From CBDDEC01 sp965198045 (GTDB taxonomy: Bacteria; Chloroflexota; Dehalococcoidia; UBA2979), in the NCBI GenBank assembly GCA_965198045.1, contig CBDAOL010000010.1:372001-436000 (forward strand): 64,000 nt of DNA, in the 5' to 3' direction. The position numbers were made by a program, and so were the translations under genes. This document shows, piece after piece, positions 54,696 to 63,581 of this stretch. Every line of letters starts with the position of its first letter. Positions within the stretch are counted from its first letter, which is position 1. The notes under the pieces are model-generated. The model saw only the letters and a program-made list of their open reading frames with translations, had not been told where the DNA came from and did no database searches.

Positions 54696-57600
54696 CTAGT
54701 CAAGCGGCAGCTCTTCGGCGGCCGAGTCGAGCGGGGCGCCGGCGTCTACGCGCGCGCGCCCCTCGATGAGCGCAGCGTCGATGCCCGCGGCGTCGGCCTC
54801 GACAAGCTCGCCGCTACGCAGGAAGAGCAAGCCGGCCGCTGGTGCGTCGCCAACGGCTGCGGCGAGCGCGCGCTGGTAGAGGCCGATCTGCACGAGGTAG
54901 CCGCGCGTGACCGCCGCGGCAGTGGTGCCGTTGAGGCTATCGGTCTTGAAGTCGATCACGTGCCAGCCAGCCTCGTCGCGGTAGACGAGGTCGATGCTGC
55001 CGTGCACTGGGATGCCGTCCCAATCCCAGGCGAACGGCAGCTCGAACCAACGCTCGATGCCGGGCGTGCGCAGGGCCGCCGCGGTCGGCGAGCCCTCGAA
55101 GAGCTCGAGCATGCGAACGGCGTCCGCGGCCAAGGCGGCGACGGTGCTCGCGTCGAGGGCGCGGTCGCTTTCCTCGCGCGCGATCGCCTCGAGCGCGGCG
55201 CCATCGAGGGTGGCACGGGCCGGGCCGTGGGCGAGCTCCAGCGCGCGGTGCACGAGGCGGCCGCGCACCGCGCCGAGGCCGTCGCCGTAGGCGACAGGCG
55301 ACCGGGTGTCGTCGCGGGCGCGCAGGGCGGTGACGGGCGTGCTGGCGCGAATCGGGATCACCCGGGGCCGCGCCAGCAGCGGCGGGACGTAGTCTTCCTC
55401 GTCCGCCGCGGCAGGCACTTGCACCTCGGGCGGATGGGACCTGCGGGCGATCGCGTCGACATCGACGGGGAGCGCGGCGCGCATCTCGACGTTGCGGAGC
55501 GCGCCGCTGGCATGCGCGTCGCGAACCATCCCGAGCCAGCATTCTCCGCCTGCGTCGTCGCCTGAGACGTAGAGGTAGTCCGCGGCGCGGGTGGCCGCGA
55601 CGTAGAAGAGCCGGCGGTGCTCGGCTGCCTCTTCGCGGTCGTCCTGCCGCTGCAGGTGCGCGTAGAACCCGGGCTTCGGCCGCGTCTCATCGTCCTCGTC
55701 GCGGGCCATCGTGGCCGAGACGCCGTCGCCGCGGCGCCAGCGGACGGCGGGGTAGCTGCCGCGGGCGATGAGGTGCGCCTCGGGCACGAAGACGATCGGG
55801 AACTCGAGACCCTTCGAGGCGTGCACCGTCATCAGCTGCACGGCGTCGGTGCGATCGAGCACCGCCGGACCCTCGCGCGCGTCGAGGTCGTCGCGGCGTT
55901 GCTCGAGGTACTCGACGACCTCGCTCAGCGAGTGGCCCGCCAGCGTGCGCGCGATCCGCACCAGCTTGCGGATGTTCGCGCGCGCCTGCTCGCCGCCCCC
56001 GATGGGGACCCAGGCCGCCTCGACGGCGGTGCGGTCCAGCGCGAGCTCGAGCAGCGTCTCCGCGGACGCCGAACCGGCCGCGCTCCGCAGCTCGCCGAGC
56101 ACGCCGCCCGCGTGCTCGCAGCGCGCGCGCTCGTCCCCGCTGATCGCCGCCGGCGGATCGGCGAGCGTGCGCAGCAGCGGCCGGCCAGTGCTGCGCAGTG
56201 CCAGCAGCGTGTCGTCGGCCAGCACGAAGAACGGCGAGCGGAGCACGCCGACGAGCGCGATGTCGTCGTGCGGCTCGGCGAGCCAGCGCAGGAGATGCCC
56301 GCAGTCGAGGACTTCCTGGCGCGTGAAGAAGCCGGTCCCGCTGGGTGTCGTGTACGGGACGTCGTGGGCCTCGAGCGCCTCCTCGAAGGTGTGCACGTTC
56401 GAGAAGCGGCGCAGCAGGACCGCGACATCGCCGGGCGTCGCCGGGCGTGTCGCCGCGACTTCGCGGTCGTAGATAGGACGCTGCTCGCGGAGCAGTGCTG
56501 CGATCTCGGAGGCCACGGCGTCCGCTTCGACGCGCCGGCGTTCGTCGCCTCCGGCCCGGTCGCCGTTCGGCGTGGTGCGCCCGACCGGCATCAGCACGAG
56601 GTGGGGCGCCTCGCCGGGTGGTGGCGAGGGCCGTCCCTTCATCGACTCCATCACCGCGTCGAACGGCTCCGACGGGTTGGCGAAGACCGAGCCGAACAGC
56701 TCGTTAAGCCGGTCCACGAGTGCGTCGTGGGCGCGGAACGACTGGCTGAGTGGCAACGAGGGGCCGCCGCGCCCCGTCGCGCGCGCGCAGCTCGCCGAAG
56801 CGCTGCACGTCCGCGCCGCGAAAGTGATAGGTCGACTGCTTGGCGTCGCCCACGAGGAAGAGGTGCGGCCGTGGCTCTGCCCCGTCGTTGCCGTCGTCGC
56901 CGGCGATCAGCGCAACGAGCTCGGCCTGCGCCGGGTTGATGTCCTGCGCCTCGTCGACCATCAGGTGGCGAAACCCGGCGCGCACCTCGGCGGCCACGTC
57001 CGGGTGGCCCCGCAGTAGCCGGCTCGCGCCGAGCTCGAGGTCGAGGAAGTCGAGGGCGTGCCGCTCGCGCTTCGCCGCCGCGTAGCGGGCGTCGGCGTCC
57101 TCGAAGAGGTCGCGCAGCCCGACCAGCGCCGCCAGCGCGGGACCGTCGTGTTCGTTCCACGCGGGCAGCTTGCCCGCTTCGTCGTCGAGCTCGCGCAGCC
57201 GCACAAAGCCGGCCTTGATCTCGACGTCCGGGGACGCGCTCCGGCTGCCGCGCCGCAGGTCGGTGCGCGCTCGGGCCTCGGCCAGCCGGACGACGAACCC
57301 GGACCACTCGCCGCTCGCGGGATCGCCGAGCTCGCCGAGGACCTCGCGAGCGATCGTGGCGAGGCCCTCGTTCGCGGCGGGGATGTCGCGAGCCATCTCA
57401 GCGGCGATCTCGGCAACCTCGGCTCGGAGCGGCTCGCGCAGGGCGCCGTAGCGCGCGTCGAGGGTGGCGCGCGCGTGCTCCGCCCAGCCGTCGGCTGCGT
57501 CGATGGCCTCCGCGCAGGCGATGCGCCGCAGCAGCTCGGCCTCGTCGTCCGCCAGCACGTCGGCCGCGGGATCGATGGCCGCCTCGACCGGGTGCTCACA

Positions 57601-57894
57601 CAGCAGCCGCAGCGCGAGCGCGTGGACGGTGCCGATCGCGGCCTCGTCCATGTCCCGGCGATCGTCCGACAGCGCCGGGTCGGTCATCACCGCGCGGCGC
57701 ACGCGCTCGCGCATCTCGGTGGCGGCGGCCTCGGTGAAGGTCACGGCCGCGATCTCGAGGATGCGGCAGCTCGCGAGTAGCCGCAGGTAGCGCTCGACGA
57801 GCACGTGCGTCTTGCCGCTGCCCGCGCCGGCGATGACCACGAGGTCGGTCGCGCCAGCCCCGATGATCGCTTGCTGCTCGGCGGTCAGCTCCAC
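54696..57894 (-). CDS. addA: AddA (UvrD-type helicase-nuclease), one frameshift
   Basis: Helicase-nuclease subunit of the AddAB double-strand-break resection complex. From GTG 57894: TAEQQAIIGAG, Walker A GAGSGKT at 23-29, AAVTFTEAAATEMRERV, Walker B/motif II LMVDEAQDINPAQ, GDAKQSTYHFRGADVQRF. Near 56765 one base shifts the frame; it resumes GPSLPLSQSFRAHDALVDRLNELF, VQLMTVHASKGLEFPIVFVPEAH, and ends with a PD-(D/E)XK nuclease (VHGSIDLVYRDEAGWHVIDFKTDS). Total 3,199 nt, 1,066 codons plus one base. Start overlaps the addB stop by 10 nt. Confidence 0.9.
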
Positions 57895-60815
57895 TGCTTC
57901 GACCGGGTGAACTGGTTGACGCGACAGATGTGGCGGAAATCGCAGTAGCTGGGGCAGGGCACCTGCGGGTCGACACGGAAGTCGGCCGCCGCGACGGAAG
58001 CGCGCGTCGCCGCGGCGATCGTGGCGACCTCGTCGATGAGCGCGCGGTCTGCGTCGCGCGCGGTGTCGAGCAGCCAGTCGTCCGCGCGAGGATCGAGGTA
58101 GGCGTAGCGCGCGACCAGGCGCTGCACATCGAGCTGCCGGCCGGCGGCGAGCGCGTAAAGCTGCAGCTGCAGCCTGCGGCCGGCCTCGACGTCGGCGCGT
58201 CGGATCGGCCGGCCGCTCTTGTAGTCGACGATCTGCGCGAAGCCCTCGCCCTCGTCCACCCGATCGACGCTGCCAACGAGGCGCAGCTCCGGGTCCACCC
58301 CTGGCAGGGCGACGTCGATCGGCAGCTCCTGGCGGACGACGCGCTCGACGCCGAGCGTCGCGTTCGTGGCGGCCTCGCGGTGGAGCAGCCGCTCGAGGTC
58401 CTCGAGAACGTCGTCCCAGCCGAAACGCCAGAGCGCTGCCCGGCCGAAGGCATGCCGCGACGGGGCATCGTCCCATAGCCGTCGCCCGACGCTGCGCACC
58501 CGCTCGATCACAAGATCGACGGTGTCCGGAATGAGTGGCCGCCCGTCCGCCGCGAGCGGCACCACGGCGTCTTCGAGGATCTCGTGCACCACGGTGCCGC
58601 GCATCGCGGCGTCGGCCTCGCCGAGCTCCTCTTCCACCTCGTAGAGGTGCAGCGCGTAGCGACTAAAGAACTGGAACGCGCACGTGCGGTAGGACTCGAG
58701 TCGGCTCGCGCTCCAGCGCGCCTCCTCGTTCGTGAGCCAGCCGACGTCGGCGCCCGCGATCGCGCCCTCGTGCGCCCCGGCGCCGTCGAACGAGCGGCGC
58801 CGCTGTTCAACGGGGGCGGCGGCGCGCACCACGAGCGGCCACGCCGCGAGGTCCCGCGGTCGCCGCAGCTCGCCGACGCGCCAGCGCGCCGACAGCGCCA
58901 CGGCTAGCTCGCGCGCGGAGGCAGCTTCGGGAGGTTGCACGGCGGGAGGCTCGTCGACGGGCTCGACGCCCGCCTCGTGCAAGTAGTACGACGAGGCCGC
59001 GGGCCGCCCGCCGTCGTCGAGGCGGGGCCGCCACAGCGAGATGCCCGCTTCGGCGCGCGAGGACGCCACGCGCCACAGCTCGTCCTCGCTGGCCCGTGGC
59101 TCTGGCGGCAGGTCGAGGCCGGCCGCGCGCAGGAGCTCGCGCGACCGCTGGTCGAGCAGGGCGGGTGCGCGCCTCGGGGCGGGGAACTCGCCCTCGACGA
59201 GTCCGCCGACGAAGACGTGCGCGAAACGCAGCCCGTGCAGCGTGTGCATCGGCGCAAACAGGACGCCGCCGGCCTCGCGGATCAGCGTGGCCGCTCGCTG
59301 CATGCGGCGTTCGAGATCGTCCGCGAACGCATCGAGCGAGATCACCGGTCCACCCAGCGCCTCATCGATCGCCCTGAGGGCGTCGAGGTCCGAGCGCAGC
59401 GCAGCGATCTCTACCTCGAGCGTGTCGTACCCGTCGACGGCGCTGCGTGCGAGTCCGTCGGCGCCAAAGAGCGCGTCGTCGAGAGCGGCTGCCCAGGCGC
59501 TGGCACTCTGCGGCGCGACATCGAGGAGCGCCGTCAGGCGGGCGCCCGCGGTTCCGATCGCTCGGCCCGCGACGCGGAGGCGCGCGGCGTACCCGTCGCG
59601 GCCGTCCTGCTTGGCCGTCTGTGCGTCCAGCTCGAGCGCATGTGGCAGCTCGCGCAGCGCATCGAGGCCGGAGAGCAGCCGGTGAGCGCGGCCGGCGCGG
59701 ATGGCATGATCGACCGAGTCACCCTCGATCTCAAGGCGGCTGCGATCGAGGAAGGACGAGCGCAGCAGCTCCGCGAGCCGCGTGAGGCGCCAGTCGTGGG
59801 CCGGCAGGCGTAGCAGCGCGAGCACCCAGGTGCCGAACGGCCTCGAGGCGATCCGCTCGCCCGCGGCCGGGTCGAACGGTAGGTCGTACTCCTGGAATAC
59901 CCGACGGGCCAGCGAGAGATGCGGCGTGGCCTGGCGGAACACGACCGCGACGTCGGATGGCCGCAGCGAGGCATCCTCGGTGAGCGTGCGCTTGATGGCG
60001 CGCGCGATCCCGCGCAACTGAGCTTCGGTGTTGGCCGCAGTGTGCGCGCTGATCGCGGCCGAGCTGGCCTGCGGCGGCAACTGTTCTCGCTGCGCCCCGG
60101 GGACGAGCTGCTCGATCCGTTCCGCAGTCCAGCGCGCCCGTTCGCTGCCTTCGGGGTCGAGCGCGATCGCCACCTCGGTGCGCTCGGCGAGCGCCGCGAG
60201 CAGTCGGATCTCCGGGGTACTCAGCAGCTCGAACGAATCGACCAGGACGAGGCCCGGCACGTCCGACGCCTGCTCGATCGCGTCCGCAGCGACTGCAGCT
60301 GCTTCGCGGGAATCACGCCAGCCGTGGTCGTCGAGGGCAGCGCGATAGGCCGTGTAAATGTCGGCCAGCGCGAGGTGGTCGGCGCTCGCGGTGCGCCGTG
60401 CCGCACCACGTAGCTCGCCGCCTTCGATGCCGGCCGTGACGAGCTCCCCGACGGCCGAGCCGACAAGCTCGTGCAGTCCCGGAGTCTCGGCGATCGGCTG
60501 GAATCGCTGAGCCTCCCCGCTCGCCGTTCGCTCGCGCGTGACTCGCCACAACAGCTCCGCGGCGACCTCGTGGGACGGCATGTTGGCGCTGACGTATCGT
60601 CGCGTGAAGAGCGCGAGGGTGAGGACATCGAGGGCGAGCGCGACTCCGCAGCGCGAGACGAGTCGGCGACGGAACTGGTCGCCGTGTCGCGCCGTGGGCA
60701 CGAGCACGAGCGTTGACGCGAATCGATCGGCCTCGTAGCGCTCGGCGGCACGCTGAATCAGCCGCTCAGTCTTCCCGCTTCCAGCTGGACCAGTTACGAG
60801 CGCGAGTGCCGCCAT
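57885..60815 (-). CDS. addB: AddB (helicase-like nuclease subunit)
   Basis: 976 residues, intact. Walker A TGPAGSGKT at 8-16; the helicase core is otherwise degenerate, as is normal for AddB. MHTLHGLRFAHVFVGGLVEGEFP is a motif VI-like region. C-terminal nuclease: SASRLESYRTCAFQFFSRYAL, RGTVVHEILEDAV, VGSVDRVDEGEGFAQIVDYKSGR (D...D-Y-K). Iron-sulfur cysteines: the C of YRTCAF plus CPSYCDFRHIC near the end. With AddA it processes double-strand ends for RecA loading. Start is ATG 60815. Confidence 0.92.
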   Translation of the reverse strand: MAALALVTGPAGSGKTERLIQRAAERYEADRFASTLVLVPTARHGDQFRRRLVSRCGVALALDVLTLALFTRRYVSANMPSHEVAAELLWRVTRERTASGEAQRFQPIAETPGLHELVGSAVGELVTAGIEGGELRGAARRTASADHLALADIYTAYRAALDDHGWRDSREAAAVAADAIEQASDVPGLVLVDSFELLSTPEIRLLAALAERTEVAIALDPEGSERARWTAERIEQLVPGAQREQLPPQASSAAISAHTAANTEAQLRGIARAIKRTLTEDASLRPSDVAVVFRQATPHLSLARRVFQEYDLPFDPAAGERIASRPFGTWVLALLRLPAHDWRLTRLAELLRSSFLDRSRLEIEGDSVDHAIRAGRAHRLLSGLDALRELPHALELDAQTAKQDGRDGYAARLRVAGRAIGTAGARLTALLDVAPQSASAWAAALDDALFGADGLARSAVDGYDTLEVEIAALRSDLDALRAIDEALGGPVISLDAFADDLERRMQRAATLIREAGGVLFAPMHTLHGLRFAHVFVGGLVEGEFPAPRRAPALLDQRSRELLRAAGLDLPPEPRASEDELWRVASSRAEAGISLWRPRLDDGGRPAASSYYLHEAGVEPVDEPPAVQPPEAASARELAVALSARWRVGELRRPRDLAAWPLVVRAAAPVEQRRRSFDGAGAHEGAIAGADVGWLTNEEARWSASRLESYRTCAFQFFSRYALHLYEVEEELGEADAAMRGTVVHEILEDAVVPLAADGRPLIPDTVDLVIERVRSVGRRLWDDAPSRHAFGRAALWRFGWDDVLEDLERLLHREAATNATLGVERVVRQELPIDVALPGVDPELRLVGSVDRVDEGEGFAQIVDYKSGRPIRRADVEAGRRLQLQLYALAAGRQLDVQRLVARYAYLDPRADDWLLDTARDADRALIDEVATIAAATRASVAAADFRVDPQVPCPSYCDFRHICRVNQFTRSKQWS

Positions 60816-60832
60816 GACGCGGAGCCTAGCTG

Positions 60833-60990
60833 ATGGCGGACGGGCATGTTCTCGCCTGGTCCACGGCGCACGCCACGATCATCATAGTGACGGCCGCGAG
60901 CCAACAGGCCGACATCGCAGAGGGCTACGCCGCCGGAGCCGACGACTACTTCACCAAGCCATTCTCGCCACGGGACTTGCGGCGCCGTGG
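60833..60990 (+). pseudogene. Response-regulator receiver-domain fragment
   Basis: The plus frame reads ATIIIVTAASQQADIAEGYAAGADDYFTKPFSPRDL. This is the last third of a receiver domain (switch T, conserved Lys in TKPF). The phospho-acceptor Asp and the output domain are missing. It joins a ParB-like fragment of opposite strand at about 60990. Confidence 0.7.
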
Positions 60991-61215
60991 CCCAGCCCAG
61001 CTCGCGCAGCACGGCGAGCCGCTGGTGGCCGTCCAAGACCTGGTAGCGGTCTGCGAGATCCGGCAGGGGCCGCACGATCAGGGGCGGGCAGATCCGCTCC
61101 CGCTCGAGGTTGCGCCGCAGGGTCGCGCGCACCGCATCGTCCATGACGTTGGCGTTCGCGGAGTGCGGATGGAGGTCGGCGGGCGGGATGTCGCGCAGCC
61201 GCTCAGCGCCGGGCG
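60991..61215 (-). pseudogene. ParB-like nuclease-domain fragment 2
   Basis: The minus strand reads AERLRDIPPADLHPHSANAN, VMDDAVRATLRRNLERER, PPLIVRPLPDLADRYQVLDG, HQRLAVLRELGWA. The ParB/sulfiredoxin N-terminal domain is essentially complete, with GHxR, but the partner domain is gone. About 140 bp are nearly identical to the fragment at 18.9 kb; both lie near an IS-A/IS110 structure. Confidence 0.65.
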
Positions 61216-61229
61216 ATGACGAGGTACTC

Positions 61230-61360
61230 GAACGATGCCAGCGCACCACCGTGTCCGGCTCGACCATCACGAGCGTGCCTCGCCAGCCGGACCAACCACG
61301 TGCCAGCAGTGACCAGAGTCGGCGGTCGTGGCGACGGAGCCGCGGTCGACGACGGCCCCT
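61230..61360 (-). mobile_element. IS-A remnant A8 (internal)
   Basis: Internal IS-A sequence encoding part of the transposase N-terminus (RRHDRRLWSLLARGWSGWRG on the minus strand). It shares the CCCCTT variant with IS-A7. It ends at GGCCCCTT immediately before TGGGAC and IS110d. Confidence 0.75.
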
Positions 61361-61378
61361 TGGGACGGAGCCTCTGTG

Positions 61379-62436
61379 TCAAGCGGCCTCGATAGCGCGC
61401 GAGCGATGGCGGCCACCATGCATCGGTAAACGACGTCCGAGAGTCGGCGTTTGAGGCAGCGCAGCGCCGATCGTTCCGACTCTTGCCAGCGGCGAGTTTG
61501 CGACGGAAGTAGCCGTGGCCTTCGGTGCCGTGGCATGCGCGCGATACTCTGGGTGAGCGCCGCGATGTGCGAGACCGCCCGGTTCAGCTGGCGGTCTCCA
61601 CCGCGGCTGAGGCGATGGCGTTGGACCTCCCCGCTACGACACCTCAAGCGGCGCCGTCGAGCCCGTGTCGCGCTGGCGTAGTGCGCGCGCGAGGGGAAGC
61701 GACTGACCGCTCCGCTGCGCCCCACAATCTTCGCCGCCAGGATCACGCCGACGCCGGGGATGCGCGTGAGGGCGCTGCCTTGTACACGCAGCGCTGCCTC
61801 GAGGCGGCGGCCGTTCTCGACGCAAGCGTTGCGGTCCAGCACCCGCACCTCGCGTACCAGTGGCTGACTCCGCGGGCCATACTGCAGCCGAGGCTCGCGA
61901 TCCGCGGCGCCGGTCGGACGCAGGCGGCGTAGGAGCGCCTGCGCGCGATCGGCGGAGAGCCTGGAGGGGCCCCCACCCGGTCGTAGCTCGCGCAGCAGCC
62001 GGTGCAGCCGGTTGACCACGCGCGTGCGTTCCTGCGTGAGCTCGTCGCGGCGGTCGGAGAGCAGTCGCAGCACCGCCGTGTCGTCCTCCGCCCGCACGGC
62101 ACGCAGCGCCGTGAGGGGTTGGGCGGCGAGCGCAATGGCACGCGCGTCTGCGGGGTCGGACTTCCCGCCACCGGAGAGCAAGCGCACGCGCGCCACCAGC
62201 CGCGCCGGGACATCGACGACCGACTCGCCCTCTGTGAGCAGCCACTGGCTGAGGCCGTGGCCGAGACCGCGGGCCCCCTCCACGGCCCAGCGGCGCTCGG
62301 GCCACTGCCGCGCCCAGCGCAGCAGCCGGCTGTGCGCACGAGCTTCCACCCGGAGCTGGCCGAGCTCGCGGCCCGCGGGGTCGACGGCGAGGGCGGTATG
62401 CGAGGACTTGTGGGGGTCGACGGCGATCAAGATCAT
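61379..62436 (-). pseudogene. IS110 transposase d, disrupted
   Basis: N-terminal half from ATG 62436 is normal: VDPHKSSHTALAVDP, RRWAVEGARG, KSDPADARA. After TGAADRE the frame is interrupted repeatedly by small insertions (RLQYGPRSQPLVREVRVLDR, RAHYASATRARRR), and the serine block is broken. Confidence 0.82.
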
Positions 62437-62669
62437 GAAGCTCTCCCTGTCGTAGCTGAATTGCGGTGGGGAGGGCGGTGGACAGGCCGACTTCGGGAGC
62501 ACCCGCACGCCTCTGTCGAGTCACACCGCGGCCGGACGGTGGCCGGCGACACTCCGCCCCAGAGCCAGTCCTGCTCAGCAGCACGGCAGCAAAACTTGGA
62601 GTCAGCCGACCAGCGTCCTCAACACCTTAGGGCCGCAACCCCCGGTGTCTGGCCGGATTCAAACAAGTC
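62437..62669 (-). ncRNA. Candidate bridge-RNA region of IS110d
   Basis: 233-bp leader, unaltered relative to copy c although the transposase gene next to it is disrupted. Confidence 0.45.
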
Positions 62670-62996
62670 GGCAAAACCTCATGCGGCCCACCGGATACTG
62701 CATGATGCAAACCTCCTAGCACCGGCTTGCGTCCCTCCGGAGAGTCGAGCGCCAATGACCGATGCGGCCGCATCGCGTTGTAGTGCTGGACGTACTCACC
62801 AAGCACCCGCCTCCGATGCCGTTCGTTGACGGCGATGACGTGATCGGAGGCACTCGCGCCGGAGCGTCCCGATCAGCCCGCTCGACGATGGCGTTGGCGT
62901 TCGGCGCGCGACCTGGGCAGTGCCCCGGCGCACCGGAGTCAGAATCGTCTCGATCCCGAGCCGTCGAGCGCGTGCGATGAAGTCCCCGCCATAGCT
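62670..62996 (-). mobile_element. IS-A remnant A9
   Basis: Left-end IS-A sequence after IS110d: GGCAAAACCTCATGCGGCCC, transposase C-terminus, then the catalytic-Glu region. It has small insertions (CCGGATACTGCATG; about 19 bp near 62912) and lacks about 45 bp between two GCACCGGCTTGC copies present in A0. It ends at CCATAGCT, the site where IS-B elements are inserted in copies 2 and 6. Confidence 0.78.
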
Positions 62997-63036
62997 GAGG
63001 CTGTCGCACAAACCCACGAAGAGGGGGACATCGCTG
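62997..63036 (+). mobile_element. IS-B left-end remnant
   Basis: GAGGCTGTCGCACAAACCCA and the following 20 bases match the IS-B left end, then the match stops at ACATCGCT. Its position shows a third IS-B insertion at the same IS-A site, or a copied junction. Confidence 0.75.
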
Positions 63037-63149
63037 AGGCTGTCGCGCAGCGCGTCATCGCCGGGCTCCGCCGCGAGCAGCGCCACGACCCGCTGCCGCA
63101 CCGTCAGGCGGGTCGCGACCGTGTGGAGGCGGCGCTCACGGCCCCGCAT
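63037..63149 (-). pseudogene. Phage-like gene fragment, N-terminus only
   Basis: ATG 63149 overlaps the end of the gene upstream and reads MRGRERRLHTVATRLTVRQR, VVALLAAEPGDDALRDSLS before entering the IS-B remnant. Helical, no family recognised. Overlap suggests it belonged to a compact phage operon. Confidence 0.4.
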
Positions 63150-63529
63150 TGGGGGCCTCCCGCCCCACGCCCACCTCCAGCGCCCGCAGGCGCGCCTCGA
63201 ACTCAGCGGTCTCCTTGACCCGGACCCCGACGGACACCAGGTGGGCCAGCGCCCGCGCGCGCGATCGAGTTCTCCAGCTCCAGGGTGTCGGTCAGCGCCA
63301 GCTCCAGGACGCGCTGCAGATCCGCGTCCGTTCGGAACCCCTCCAGGGCGTAGGCGCCCCCGATCGTCCCCTCGCGCCGGCGGCGCAGGCCGCCGAGCCG
63401 GCGCGCCTCGGCGGCGGCCTCGCGGGACTCGGGCGCGTGCCAGAAGCACTGGCTGCCCTCCCGCAGGGCCGGCGCCCGGCAGGGCCGCCCGTTCTGGGTC
63501 AGTGCCTGGCAGGCGAGACGGCTAGCCAC
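63136..63529 (-). pseudogene. Phage-associated CxxC-type small protein, frameshifted
   Basis: ATG 63529 reads CQALTQNGRPCRAPALREGS, QCFWHAPESREAAAEARRLG, GLRRRREGTIGGAYALEGF. The C-x-A-x-T-x-x-G-x-P-C-R...C-x-x-H pattern is a small putative zinc-binding motif common in phage-like islands. One base is missing from a GC run near 63263; correction gives ARALAHLVSVGVRVKETAEF, EARLRALEVGVGREAP to a stop at 63136. About 130 residues when corrected. Confidence 0.55.
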
Positions 63530-63581
63530 CGGCGGCCTCCACCGCTTCCAGCGGCACGGCGGCCGTGCCCGTGAATGCCTC

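Larger units (their letters stand above)
61367..62669 (-). mobile_element. IS110-family element d, with many small indels
   Basis: Same borders as copies b and c (GGAGCCTCTGTGTC and AACAAGTC, followed by GGCAAAACCT). The right half (61920-62669) is almost identical to copy c, while 61390-61900 carries at least eight insertions or replacements of 1-10 nt. Confidence 0.85.
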
